From an uncultured candidate division WPS-2 bacterium (lineage in GTDB: Bacteria > Vulcanimicrobiota > Vulcanimicrobiia > Vulcanimicrobiales > Vulcanimicrobiaceae), in NCBI GenBank assembly GCA_937927945.1, contig CALEYW010000043.1, positions 186,001 through 250,000 on the forward strand: a stretch of DNA of 64,000 bases, read 5' to 3'. Within the stretch, counting starts at the first letter, position 1; each line of letters begins with the position of its first letter. The notes under the pieces were generated by a model. The model worked only from the letters and a program-made list of their open reading frames with translations, was not told where the DNA came from and made no database searches. The position numbers and the translations under genes were made by a program. Below, piece by piece: positions 42,176 to 51,365 of this stretch.

Positions 42176-44956
42176 TTAGATCGTGCGGATGTTCTGCGCG
42201 TGCAGCACGCCGCGGACCCGGACCCGCAGGTCGACCAGATGCGCTCGCGTGCCCTCATCGGTCGCAGCCGCGACCGCCCGGTCGAGCCGGCCGTCCAGCT
42301 TGATGAGGTTGTAACGCGCGAGCGACTGCGTCTCGCGCGGCAAGTCGAGCTGATCGGCGATCCCACCGGGGAGTGCCGCGATCTGCATCTGCAAGTCGGC
42401 GAAGCGGCGCTGCAGTTCGCGATGCGGCGCGTCGATCGAGCGCCGCCCGAGATCGTCGTAGATCGCAGCGTTCGTCCAGGCGAACAGATCGGCGAGCGTC
42501 ATCGTGTCGCCCGCTTTGCGGACTTTGAGCTCCTCGTCGCCGACGCGAGCGAGGTTCACCGGCGAGAACATCTCCCCGATCACGTCGTCCTGCAGCTCCG
42601 CGATCACTTCGCGGATCGGGAAATCGGTCCGGCCGATGCGGTTCGCGCCCCAGTGGAGCCCGTAGCGATTCGGGGCCGCGGCGTTGAGCAGTTCCGGCGA
42701 GAACTGGAAGGCGCGCGACGAGAGCACCCAGCGGTCGAGCAGGTCGAACGCGCGGCGCTGCTGCGCTCGCGGGATGGCGCTGAACGGCAGCGGTGCGCCC
42801 CGCTCGCTGCGGTGCGAGCGCGAGGTGTAGATACCGCCGACGTACTTCGCCGCGAGCAGGCTCCCGGTCAACTCGCTGTTGAGCAGCGTGATCAGTCCCG
42901 AGCGCAGATCCTGGAACGATCGCGTGTCGCCCGGATAGTGCGACGTGAGGTGCTTCGCGACGTCGTCGTCGATGCGGAATTGCTCGTCGACGTACGCGAG
43001 CGGATCGCGGGAGAGATCGAAGCGCTGAATCCGCGGATCGATCGAGTTCGACGTGGCGTCCTCATCGGTCCCGTACGCCAGGCCAGGCTCGGTCGAACGC
43101 GAGGCGATGCGCGAGAGCGCGACCGCTTCGTCGGACGAGCTATGGACGTTCGGGAAACTGCGATAGCCGTATTCGATCGCCCAGTCGTCGTACGGCCCGA
43201 GCTTGGTCGGAAAATAGTCCGCTTGCCGTTCGCCCGGAGCGGCGAGGTTCACCGGCGTGTAGTCCATCACGGAGCCCGTCGTGCCGTGCACGCGCGTGAA
43301 CGCCGGGTCGTGCAGCTGCGCGAAGCTGAACGCGGTCGAACCCTGGAAGTTGTGCCGCAGGCCGAGCGTGTGCCCGACCTCGTGCATCACCGTGCTGTAC
43401 AGCCACGCCTGCGCGTAGCGCTCGCGGGCGGCGCCGGTCGCGCGCGGGTTCGCGCGCAGCAGCTGAATCCCGAGCGCCGCCTGTGCGACGGAGTCCTCCT
43501 GCACGGAACACTCCTGCGAACCCTCCGCATCCGCGTCCGCGCCGTCCGCGCCGAGCGCGGACTCGGGCGCCGCGTAGGCGTTCGCTCGGCTGCGCTGCGC
43601 GGGCATCATGCGATCGACGTAGCCGCGCTTGATCGAGCGCAGCGATTCGCCGTCGATGACGACTTCCGAGCGAATGATCTGTCCCGTGTCCGGATCGCTG
43701 ACGTGCGGGCTGTAGGCGCTGAAGTCCGGTTGATCCGAGGTGATCCAGCGGACCGTCGTGTAGCGCGCGTCGTCGGGATCCCAGCCCGGTTCGGTCGGCG
43801 GATCCTTCACCACGATCGCCTTGGGCCGGCCGATCTTCGCGAATGCGCTGTTCCACGCCAAGATGCCGCGCCGCACCGTGTCGCGGTACTCTGCCGGGAT
43901 CTCGTCGGTCAGGTAAAACGTGATCGGGCCGTCCTCGAGGTTCCAGCGCTCGATGAACCGTTCGAACGGCGTCGTCGCGGCGTCGTTTCCGTACCGCTTG
44001 CGCGCGGTGATGAAATACCCGACCCGATCGTCGGCGAAGCGCGGGACGAAGCGCGGATCCCGTTCGGGGGGCGCGACGACGCTGTAGTGCACGACGATCG
44101 GGATACCGCGGCCGTCGGGGACGGTCGGCATCGCGTTCGCCGGACCGTTGAAGGCCAGGTTGACGCTGATCTCATCGTTGCGCGGAAAGCCTTTGGTCAC
44201 ACCGTAGTACGACTTGGTCGAATCGACCGCGAACGACGGTCGCGCGCCCAGGAGCAGCAGCCCCGGCAGCGACGGCGGCGCGGAACCGCGGCCCAAGTCG
44301 GCGCCGATTCCCTCGAAGTCGGTCAAGAACAGCGACGGCGAGACGACGGTATGCTTCTTGTCGCTGTCCTCGGCTACGATCGGCGTCGAGAGAATCACCG
44401 AATCGGCGACGCTGATCGCCAGCGAATTCGCCGCAGAGGAGCCTTTGTCGGCGACGTATCGCGTGTTCGGCGTGATCCACAAGACCCGCTTGCCGACCCG
44501 CTTGAACGTCACTTGGAACGGATCGTATACTCGCCCGGCGAACGCGCCGCTGCCGACGCCGCGCTCGATCGACGGCAGGATGATGTAGGTATGGTCGAAG
44601 TTCTCCGGCTTCAGATCGAAGTAGAGGTCGTCGTCCTTGCGCACCAGGTCGATGACGCCGGCTTGGTGTTTCGCGCCCTTCACGAACGTCGCGTAGGACT
44701 GCGTGGGAACGGGGCCGCCGACGGTGAGCCGCTGCAGCATCGCTGCTGCCGGCGACAAGCTGACGGCCGGCCGCGGGGAGCCGGGCGCAGTCGAGGGCTC
44801 CGATCCGGGAGTGCCGAGCGTCGCGGCCGGCGCGGGCGTCGTGCTGGGCAGCGCCTTCGGGGCAGCCATCGGTGGACTCGGCGGCGATTGCGCCACGGCG
44901 AGCGAGGCGGTGCCGAGCAGTATGGCGAGAAAAGCGACGGACGTGCGCCGGATCAT
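42176..44956 (-). CDS. Exported zinc-dependent metalloprotease (DUF5117/DUF4953-type)
   Basis: From ATG 44956 the protein has 926 residues and a signal peptide (TSVAFLAILLGTASLAVAQ) followed by a Pro/Ala/Ser linker. The N-terminal domain is DUF5118/DUF5117-like (QAGVIDLVRKDDDLYFDLKP, RVLWITPNTRYVADKGS). A metzincin-like zinc site VMHEVGHTLGLRHNFQGSTA follows, and then a GSVMDYTPVNLA Met-turn. The long C-terminal part (IYDDLGRRSIDAPHRELQRR) is helical. This family is common in exported proteomes of environmental diderms, with unknown substrates. The divergent NIPSNAP gene starts 156 bases away. Confidence 0.9.
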   Translation of the reverse strand: MIRRTSVAFLAILLGTASLAVAQSPPSPPMAAPKALPSTTPAPAATLGTPGSEPSTAPGSPRPAVSLSPAAAMLQRLTVGGPVPTQSYATFVKGAKHQAGVIDLVRKDDDLYFDLKPENFDHTYIILPSIERGVGSGAFAGRVYDPFQVTFKRVGKRVLWITPNTRYVADKGSSAANSLAISVADSVILSTPIVAEDSDKKHTVVSPSLFLTDFEGIGADLGRGSAPPSLPGLLLLGARPSFAVDSTKSYYGVTKGFPRNDEISVNLAFNGPANAMPTVPDGRGIPIVVHYSVVAPPERDPRFVPRFADDRVGYFITARKRYGNDAATTPFERFIERWNLEDGPITFYLTDEIPAEYRDTVRRGILAWNSAFAKIGRPKAIVVKDPPTEPGWDPDDARYTTVRWITSDQPDFSAYSPHVSDPDTGQIIRSEVVIDGESLRSIKRGYVDRMMPAQRSRANAYAAPESALGADGADADAEGSQECSVQEDSVAQAALGIQLLRANPRATGAARERYAQAWLYSTVMHEVGHTLGLRHNFQGSTAFSFAQLHDPAFTRVHGTTGSVMDYTPVNLAAPGERQADYFPTKLGPYDDWAIEYGYRSFPNVHSSSDEAVALSRIASRSTEPGLAYGTDEDATSNSIDPRIQRFDLSRDPLAYVDEQFRIDDDVAKHLTSHYPGDTRSFQDLRSGLITLLNSELTGSLLAAKYVGGIYTSRSHRSERGAPLPFSAIPRAQQRRAFDLLDRWVLSSRAFQFSPELLNAAAPNRYGLHWGANRIGRTDFPIREVIAELQDDVIGEMFSPVNLARVGDEELKVRKAGDTMTLADLFAWTNAAIYDDLGRRSIDAPHRELQRRFADLQMQIAALPGGIADQLDLPRETQSLARYNLIKLDGRLDRAVAAATDEGTRAHLVDLRVRVRGVLHAQNIRTI

Positions 44957-45112
44957 CTTTGCTCGTTCGTGAGGAAGGCCGAGGCGCCCGCTATCCTCGC
45001 CCACCTCGGGCAGCCGTGCCTCGGCGACGCGAGCTTCGCGCGCTGGGTGGCGCCTATGCGGCGCGCGACGTGGCGCTTTCGCGGCAGTCCACGAAACGTT
45101 ACGCTGGGTTCC

Positions 45113-45823
45113 GTGCCCGACTCCGCATACGACCTCGTCGAACTCCGCCGCTATGCCATGCGGCCCGGCTGCCGCGACACGCTGATCGCGCTGTTCGAGC
45201 GCGCGTTCATCGAAACGCAAGAAGCAGCCGGCATGGTGCCGGTGGGCCACTACCGCGATCTCGACGATCCCGATAGCTACGTGTGGTTCCGCGGGTTCCC
45301 GCAGCGCGCAGGACGGCACGACGCGCTGGAGGCGTTTTACACGTCACCGACCTGGCTCGAACATCGGAACGACGCGAACGCGACGCTGCTCGACTCCGAC
45401 AACGTCCTGCTGTTGCGTGCTGCACGAGCCGGGAGCGGCTTCGATCTCGAGGGATTGGTCCGGCCGGCCGTCACGGAGTCTGCGGCGGAATCTTTCGTCG
45501 TGGTCTTCCTCTTCATGCTCGACGGTCCGCCCGGTGAGGGATTCGTCTCAGCGTTCGAACACGACGTCGTATCCGTCGTCCGCGACCACGCGCGCCGCGT
45601 TGCCGCTTTCGTAACGGACGAGTACGCCAACGACTATCCGCGCCTCCCCGTACGCGAAGGGGAATGGGCGGCCGTCGTCCTCGGTATCGCCGCGGACGCG
45701 GACGCGCTCGCCGCATGCGTGGGCGCATTCGAGGACGCGGGACTCCGGCCCGAACTGCAGCGGCACGTCAAGAGCCGCGAAACGCTGCGGCTCGCTCCGG
45801 CGTCGCGCTCGCTCTTCCGGTAG
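45113..45823 (+). CDS. NIPSNAP family protein
   Basis: The 236-residue protein uses GTG 45113 and has two dimeric alpha/beta-barrel modules. The first reads DLVELRRYAMRPGCRDTLIA and YVWFRGFPQRAGRHDALEAF, as in NIPSNAP proteins; the second is more diverged (VVFLFMLDGPPGEGF). NIPSNAP proteins are small cytoplasmic proteins of unknown catalytic role. The reading frame continues open far upstream (to 41882), but that part is antisense to the zinc protease. Confidence 0.82.
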   Translation: MPDSAYDLVELRRYAMRPGCRDTLIALFERAFIETQEAAGMVPVGHYRDLDDPDSYVWFRGFPQRAGRHDALEAFYTSPTWLEHRNDANATLLDSDNVLLLRAARAGSGFDLEGLVRPAVTESAAESFVVVFLFMLDGPPGEGFVSAFEHDVVSVVRDHARRVAAFVTDEYANDYPRLPVREGEWAAVVLGIAADADALAACVGAFEDAGLRPELQRHVKSRETLRLAPASRSLFR

Positions 45824-45838
45824 CAGTTCGGCGGAACG

Positions 45839-46268
45839 TCAGTTCGAACAAACGAGCATCGGCAACGTGTTGCTCGCGACGACGGCGTGCACTTCGAACG
45901 ACCAGGCGACCAGACCAACGAACGTCGCAGCGGCCAACGTCGTCCATGGGCTCACCACGCGGCGAGCGACACCCTGCTCGAGCAACGCGCACGGGATCAG
46001 GACGATCGCGGCAGCGACGATCGCAAAACATCAGCCCCCAGTCGTAGAGGCCTATTGGTGCGGCGGTCAAGGCGCGTACCGGGAACACCAGCACGTCGTG
46101 ACCGGACGTGAACAGCGGACGCAAGGCGCCGGGGGAACACGCCGGGCTCCGGCTCAGGGCATCGGGAGCAAGCGCCCGCAACGCAAGCCCAGACCCGGCA
46201 CACCACGCGAACGCAAGGGCGCCAACCACAAACCAATAGCGCGCCGTCGCCAGCGCCCGCCACCGCAT
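45839..46268 (-). pseudogene. Small membrane protein with a one-base frameshift
   Basis: From ATG 46268 the frame encodes WRALATARYWFVVGALAFAW, GSGLALRALAPDALS, then FTSGHDVLVFPVRALTAAPI and GLYDWGLM. At 46025-46028 there is a run of four A (four T in the coding sense). Removing one T restores FAIVAAAIVLIPCALLEQGV, TTLAAATFVGLVAWSFEVHA and an ending PMLVCSN before TGA at 45839. The corrected protein would have 142 residues with about four membrane segments. The defect could be a sequencing error in the homopolymer or a real mutation. The family is unknown. Confidence 0.7.
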
Positions 46269-46290
46269 CACCTCGGATAACACGGGTGCC

Positions 46291-47868
46291 TCACTTTCCG
46301 CGCGACCAATGCTGCGCGTTAGCCGTTTGCGTGACGAGCGTCGGTGCGAATCCTTGGAGGTCCGTACGGAGCGCGGAGATCGCCACTGGTGAGGCGAGAA
46401 ACGCGATCGGGACGTCGCGCAGCAGCAGCGCTTGGATGCGCGCATAGGCGGCGCGGCGAACCGGCTCGTCGTAGTTGGTGAGCGCGTCGTGCTGCGCGGC
46501 GTCCATCGCGGGGCTGCAGTAGAACGAATGGTTGTATCCGGCCGGCGGCCGCTGATCGCACAGAAACTGCCCACTGTCGTCCGGATCCATCCCCGCATAC
46601 CAACCGTACAACGCGAGGTCGTAGCGTCCGCGGGTGAGGATGCCGCCCTGGCTCGGCGGCGCGTCGTAGACGTTGCCGAAGTACGGGTGGATCGAGACGT
46701 CGATCCCGAGCGGCCGCAGTTCGCTTTGCAGCTGCACCGCTTCGGCACGATACGTCTGCGACGTCGCGATGATGGCGAGAACGAGCGCAAGACGCCGCGA
46801 AGGGCCGTATCCGGCCGCCGCGGTCAGACGCTGCGCCGCGGCCGGGTCGTGCAGAATCGGCGTCAGCTTGCGATCCGTCGCCCACAGCGCGGGCGGGAGA
46901 TCGGCGATCGCCGGCGCGTAGTAGCCGTGGGTGACGTTGGTGCGAAACGCTGCCGCATCCGCCGCCTCGGCGACGGCACGGCGCAGGCGCACGTCGGTCA
47001 TCGGCCCGCGCCCGTTGTTCATCATGATCCCGAAGTAGGCGTTGAGCGGCGCGCTCGAAATGCGGATGCCTTCGATCGAGGACGCGTTCGCCGCCGCGTT
47101 AGCTGAGAGTCCGATCACGCCGTCGAGGTCACCCGAGCGCAGCGCGACGAGCTGGCTGTTCTCGTCGGGCATGAAGCGCACGGCGATGCGCGGGATCGCC
47201 GGCTTTCCGCCCCAGTACGCACCGTTGGCCGCGAGTTCGAGGCGGTCGCCGCGCGTCCAGCGCACGACCCTGTACGGACCGGTGCCGATCGGCGCGCTCG
47301 CGAGCGGCGATCGCGAGAGCGCTCCGTGCAGCAGATGCGCCGGCGCGAGATAGTACGGCGCGTCGCTCTCGGCGAAGACCGTGCCGACGAACGGCGCGAA
47401 CGGACGCTTCAGCACGAAGCGCACCGTATACGCGTCTGGCGTCTCGACGCGCGCGACGACGTCGTAGCCGTGGCGCGTCTGCACTGGATTCTTCGGATCC
47501 ATCACCGCACCGAACGACGCGGCGACGTCGGCGCTGGTGAACCGCGCCCCGTCGTGCCACACGACGCCGCGCCGCAGGCGGTACGTGATGCGCAAGCCGT
47601 CGGCGCTGATCCCGCCGTTGTAGCGGCTCGGCACGGCGAGGGCGAGCGCGGGAACCGGCCGTCCCGCCGCGTCGCACGCGATCAGCGGATCGGCGATCAG
47701 CCGCAGCAGTTCGTTCTCGGTGATCGACTGCGCGAGCAGCGTCACGAGGCTGTGCGGTTCTTGCGCGACCGCCAGCCGCAATTCGTCCGGATGCGAACGC
47801 GCGGGTGATCCGCAGCCGCCCAGGAGCGCGGCGGCCAGCGAGAGCGCCGCGAAAGCGCGCCGCGGCAT
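46291..47868 (-). CDS. Peptide/nickel-type ABC transporter substrate-binding lipoprotein (family 5)
   Basis: The 525-residue protein has a lipoprotein signal (RAFAALSLAAALLGGC). The SBP_bac_5 fold shows in ELRLAVAQEPHSLVTLLAQS, RLRRGVVWHDGARFTSADVA, APIGTGPYRVVRWTRGDRLE and VRLRRAVAEAADAAAFRTNV, with TDLQGF near the end. No permease or ATPase of this system is in the window. The gene starts 5 bases after the stop of an S9 peptidase, suggesting a peptide-use operon. It may act as a stand-alone binding protein or pair with a transporter elsewhere. Confidence 0.9.
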   Translation of the reverse strand: MPRRAFAALSLAAALLGGCGSPARSHPDELRLAVAQEPHSLVTLLAQSITENELLRLIADPLIACDAAGRPVPALALAVPSRYNGGISADGLRITYRLRRGVVWHDGARFTSADVAASFGAVMDPKNPVQTRHGYDVVARVETPDAYTVRFVLKRPFAPFVGTVFAESDAPYYLAPAHLLHGALSRSPLASAPIGTGPYRVVRWTRGDRLELAANGAYWGGKPAIPRIAVRFMPDENSQLVALRSGDLDGVIGLSANAAANASSIEGIRISSAPLNAYFGIMMNNGRGPMTDVRLRRAVAEAADAAAFRTNVTHGYYAPAIADLPPALWATDRKLTPILHDPAAAQRLTAAAGYGPSRRLALVLAIIATSQTYRAEAVQLQSELRPLGIDVSIHPYFGNVYDAPPSQGGILTRGRYDLALYGWYAGMDPDDSGQFLCDQRPPAGYNHSFYCSPAMDAAQHDALTNYDEPVRRAAYARIQALLLRDVPIAFLASPVAISALRTDLQGFAPTLVTQTANAQHWSRGK

Positions 47869-47873
47869 CCGGG

Positions 47874-50732
47874 TTAGTCGGATTCGCCGTAGAGCGGACG
47901 CACGTCGCGTTCGCCGCGGTGCAGGTAGTCGACGCCGTTCATCCAGTCGGGACGCGGCGCGTCCTTGAGCCAGTGATCGAACCACTCGTCGAGATGGACG
48001 GTCCAGAACTTCTGGTTCTCGCGTTGGCGCAGGCCGTGTTCTTCGCCGTCGAAAGCGAAGAGATACGCTTCCTTGCCGAGCCGCCGCATCGCGGTGATGA
48101 ACTCGATGCCCTGGAACTGCGGCACCGCGCCGTCGAGATCGTTGTGAACGGTCAGGTACGGCGTCGTGACGTTCTTGATGCCGAACAGCCCCGAGTTCTC
48201 CAGGTAGAGGTCCGGACGGTCCCACGGCGTCGCCCCGATGCGCGACTGCGTGCGCTCGTACTGCGACTCACGCACGACCCCGCTCTCGAGCCGGATCCCG
48301 GAATACGCGCTGAACATGTCGTCGACCGCGGCGCCCGCTTCGACGGCGCGGAAGCGGTGGGTCTTGGTGATCATGTAGTTGATCTGGTACGCCGCCCACG
48401 AATGTCCCGCGATCCCGACCCGCTGCGGATCGACGTAACCCGTCGTCAGCGCCGCGTCCACCGCAGCGTTGATGCAGTTGAGCGCGCTCGCACCGGGATG
48501 CCCGGCACGATAGCGGACGTCGGGCAGCACGACGACGTAGCCGTTGGAGACGTAGCGCGACATGTTCGGACTCGTCCCGGGCGCGGGCGAGTAGAACTGG
48601 TGAAACGTGCTGCTGTACGTCTCGTAGAAGTACACCAGAAGCGGTGCCTTCTTCGCGCGCGTCAACCCGTCCGGGACGAGCATGACGGCGCGCAGGGGCG
48701 TTCCGTCCGCCGCCGTATACGAGATGAGGAGCTCGGTCCCCCAGCGGTACTTCGCCTGCTGCGGGTTGGCGCTCGTGACGCGGTCGATATGCCGGAACGA
48801 CGCGTCCGAGGCCCAGAGGTCGCGGTACTCGCGGAACGATTCGCGCGAGAAGACGAAGCGATCGGCATGTTTCGCCGCGATCGGCGGCAGCGTGAGATCG
48901 TGCAGGCCGGCGTTGAACACGCTGCGCGTACCGTTCACGAGCTCGTCGGCCCGGAACAGCACCGCCGGGACGCCGCCGGCGGGCTCGACGCGCGCGTACC
49001 CGCTGGCGTACGTGCGCGTGTCGATCAGCGAGAGCAGGATCGGCCGATCGACGGCAAACGCGCCCGCGTCGGGATCGGTCTGCACGGGGCTGTAGACCGT
49101 GCGCTCGCGCCGTCCGGCACCGCGGGTCAGGTTCGTCGCCTCGCCGGTGTCCGGGTCGGCGAGCCACACGTCGTACTGATCGTAGAGCAGCACGCCGCGG
49201 TCGCCCGCGAGCCAGCCGCCGGAACCGTACGGCGGGGGCGGCGCAGGGTGATCGTCGTCGACGTTGTGAAACGCGACGCCCGCGTGCGGTGCGAGCACGA
49301 CCCGCTTGCCGTCCGCTACGCGCAACGCAACCCAGTGCCGCGACGCCTCGTCCCAGGTCAGCGCATAGCGGCCGCCGGGCGAGAGATCGCCGCCCGCCGC
49401 GTGACGCGCGAGCAGCGTACGGCGGCCGTCGGCGAGCGAGACGGCGTAGAGGTCGCAAGAGAGCCGGCCGAGCCACGATCCCGCGCGCAGGTACGGACGC
49501 TCGTCGCTGCCCAGCGCGATGTCGGGATTCTCGTTGCGCATCACGTCGCGCAGGGTCGTCGACCCGAGCTGCGCGAACCGCGCGGCGGCGAGATCGTACA
49601 CCGCGAGATAGGTGCGCTTGCGCTCCTTGTCCGCATCGTGCTTCTGCTGCGACTGCAGCACGTCGTCGTGCCAGGTCCACAGGTCGACCTTCGTCGGTTC
49701 GGGCGTTCCCGACGGCATCGGCGTCGGCGCGACGGCCGTCCCGAGAAAGAGGCGCTTGCCGTCGCGTGAGAACGCGAGCGTGCCGTTGGCGTTGGCGTTG
49801 GGTGTGATGTCCGCCGGCATCCCCGCCGTGCCGACATCGACGGCTTTGTGCGCCGCGAGCTTCGTCGTGCGCAGGTCGACGACGTACGCCGCATCGTGTG
49901 GAACGTCGTTTTTGTAGGTCGCAACGTCGCTCAAGAACGCGAGCGTCGACCCGTCGCGCGCGATCGCCAGATCGCGATAGCGGCCTGCGCCGGTGAGGAC
50001 GTCGGACGTGGTTCCGCGCGCGACGTCGTACACGTGCAATCCGTCGCCCTTGCCGTTCTTCGTCTCGGTTGCGTAGGCGACGAACCGGTCGTCGTCGGAA
50101 ACGACGTAGTCGGTCGCGTCGGCTGCGGTGACGCGTGTGCCGGCAGGGAGATCGCGAATCGTCAGCGTCGAGCCGGTGTCCTTCGTTTTGTCGGCCTTGG
50201 GCGCCGGGTACGCCGCGGCCGCGGCGGGCGAGGTACTCGGCGCCGGCGTCGGTTCCGCGCGATAGGCGATCACCGGTCCCCCGCCCTTGGCGACGGCGAC
50301 GTTCTTCACGTTTTCGACGATCTCGGCGCCCGCGACGGCGTCCAGATCGAGCATGCCCAGGCCCGCTTTCGGTTGCTGCGCCTCGGGCTTCTTCGCCTTC
50401 TTCGCGGCGTCGACGTCCTTCTTCACGGCGACGTGGGTGAACACGACGAAGCGCCCCGCGCCGGCGAACGCCGGTGCGCTGCCGCGCGACTCGCGCCGTT
50501 CGGTGCCTGCATCGAGATCGCGCACGACCAGCGTCGGATCGCCGTCCTCGGGCGTCAGCGCGTATGCGAGATGCTTCCCGTCATCGGAGAGCTTCGGCGT
50601 ACGGATCGCGTTCCACGAGTCGTACGCCTTGTAGTCGAGCGGACCGGGCGCATCGGCGGCGACGCGTTGTGGAACCGCAGGGAGCAGCGCGCACACGAGT
50701 GCGAGCGCGACGGAAGGACGGGCGCCGAACAT
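47874..50732 (-). CDS. Exported S9 family peptidase (DPP/prolyl oligopeptidase-like)
   Basis: The 952-residue protein has a signal peptide (VALALVCALLPAVPQRVAA). The N-terminal propeller reads TPKLSDDGKHLAYALTPEDG, FLSDVATYKNDVPHDAAYVV and so on. The C-terminal hydrolase domain has PLLVYFYETYSSTFHQFYSP, NCINAAVDAALTTGYVDPQR, the nucleophile in VGIAGHSWAAYQINYMITKT, the acid region LTVHNDLDGAVPQFQGIEF and the His in FDGEEHGLRQREN. The nucleophile elbow is GHSWA instead of GxSYG, as in the exported S9 subgroup of environmental bacteria. It is translated just ahead of the peptide-binding lipoprotein. Confidence 0.92.
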   Translation of the reverse strand: MFGARPSVALALVCALLPAVPQRVAADAPGPLDYKAYDSWNAIRTPKLSDDGKHLAYALTPEDGDPTLVVRDLDAGTERRESRGSAPAFAGAGRFVVFTHVAVKKDVDAAKKAKKPEAQQPKAGLGMLDLDAVAGAEIVENVKNVAVAKGGGPVIAYRAEPTPAPSTSPAAAAAYPAPKADKTKDTGSTLTIRDLPAGTRVTAADATDYVVSDDDRFVAYATETKNGKGDGLHVYDVARGTTSDVLTGAGRYRDLAIARDGSTLAFLSDVATYKNDVPHDAAYVVDLRTTKLAAHKAVDVGTAGMPADITPNANANGTLAFSRDGKRLFLGTAVAPTPMPSGTPEPTKVDLWTWHDDVLQSQQKHDADKERKRTYLAVYDLAAARFAQLGSTTLRDVMRNENPDIALGSDERPYLRAGSWLGRLSCDLYAVSLADGRRTLLARHAAGGDLSPGGRYALTWDEASRHWVALRVADGKRVVLAPHAGVAFHNVDDDHPAPPPPYGSGGWLAGDRGVLLYDQYDVWLADPDTGEATNLTRGAGRRERTVYSPVQTDPDAGAFAVDRPILLSLIDTRTYASGYARVEPAGGVPAVLFRADELVNGTRSVFNAGLHDLTLPPIAAKHADRFVFSRESFREYRDLWASDASFRHIDRVTSANPQQAKYRWGTELLISYTAADGTPLRAVMLVPDGLTRAKKAPLLVYFYETYSSTFHQFYSPAPGTSPNMSRYVSNGYVVVLPDVRYRAGHPGASALNCINAAVDAALTTGYVDPQRVGIAGHSWAAYQINYMITKTHRFRAVEAGAAVDDMFSAYSGIRLESGVVRESQYERTQSRIGATPWDRPDLYLENSGLFGIKNVTTPYLTVHNDLDGAVPQFQGIEFITAMRRLGKEAYLFAFDGEEHGLRQRENQKFWTVHLDEWFDHWLKDAPRPDWMNGVDYLHRGERDVRPLYGESD

Positions 50733-50907
50733 TCGGCGTCGGTACCTCGTACAGCCGAGGACACCTGCCGCGGCGTTCGCGTGAACGCCACGCTGACCGG
50801 AGGTAGCATCCACGGCCGCACCAAAAAAAGTTCGTTCGCCGTGTCGATCTCGCGGGGGTAGGGTCGACGTGAGGGTAGAGCACCAACGCCGCAAGGAGAC
50901 ACGACGA

Positions 50908-51348
50908 ATGCGATTCATGGTTCTGCTCAAGGCCGATGAGAACACCGAGGCCGGCATCATGCCGAGCGAACAGCTCCTGGTCGCCATGGGCCGGTACAAT
51001 GAGGAGATGGTGAAAGCCGGCGTCCTTCTCGACGGCAACGGGCTGCAGGCGAGCTCGAAGGGCGCGCGGGTCACATTCTCCGGCCAGAAGCGGACCGTGA
51101 CCGACGGCCCGTTCACCGAGACGAAGGAGCTGATCGCCGGCTATTGGCTGATTCAGGTAAAGTCGAAAGAAGAGGCGGTCGAATGGGTCAAGCGCTGCCC
51201 GAATCCACACGAAGGAGACGCCGAGATCGAGATTCGCCAGGTGTTCGAGACCGCGGACTTCGTCGATGCCGGCATCTCGCCCGACAACGAGGCCTTGCGC
51301 AAAGAGCCCGAACTGCGCGCGCAATCCCAGACGCTCAAGAACTCGTGA
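50908..51348 (+). CDS. DGPF domain (YCII-related) protein
   Basis: The 146-residue protein begins at ATG 50908 behind AAGGAGAC. It is a YCII-related/DGPF protein: MRFMVLLKADENTEAGIMPS, ARVTFSGQKRTVTDGPFTET (the DGPF motif), ELIAGYWLIQVKSKEEAVEW and PNPHEGDAEIEIRQVFE. Such proteins are the usual partners of ECF42 sigma factors, and the next gene, 17 bases on, is one. Their biochemical role is unknown. Confidence 0.93.
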   Translation: MRFMVLLKADENTEAGIMPSEQLLVAMGRYNEEMVKAGVLLDGNGLQASSKGARVTFSGQKRTVTDGPFTETKELIAGYWLIQVKSKEEAVEWVKRCPNPHEGDAEIEIRQVFETADFVDAGISPDNEALRKEPELRAQSQTLKNS

Positions 51349-51365
51349 TCCACTGATCGATCGCC

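Noticed and set aside
41882..45112. Very long plus-strand open frame upstream of the NIPSNAP gene
   Set aside because: It is Arg-rich and antisense to the zinc metalloprotease, which has a signal peptide and a zinc motif on the minus strand. Only the part from GTG 45113 is a gene.
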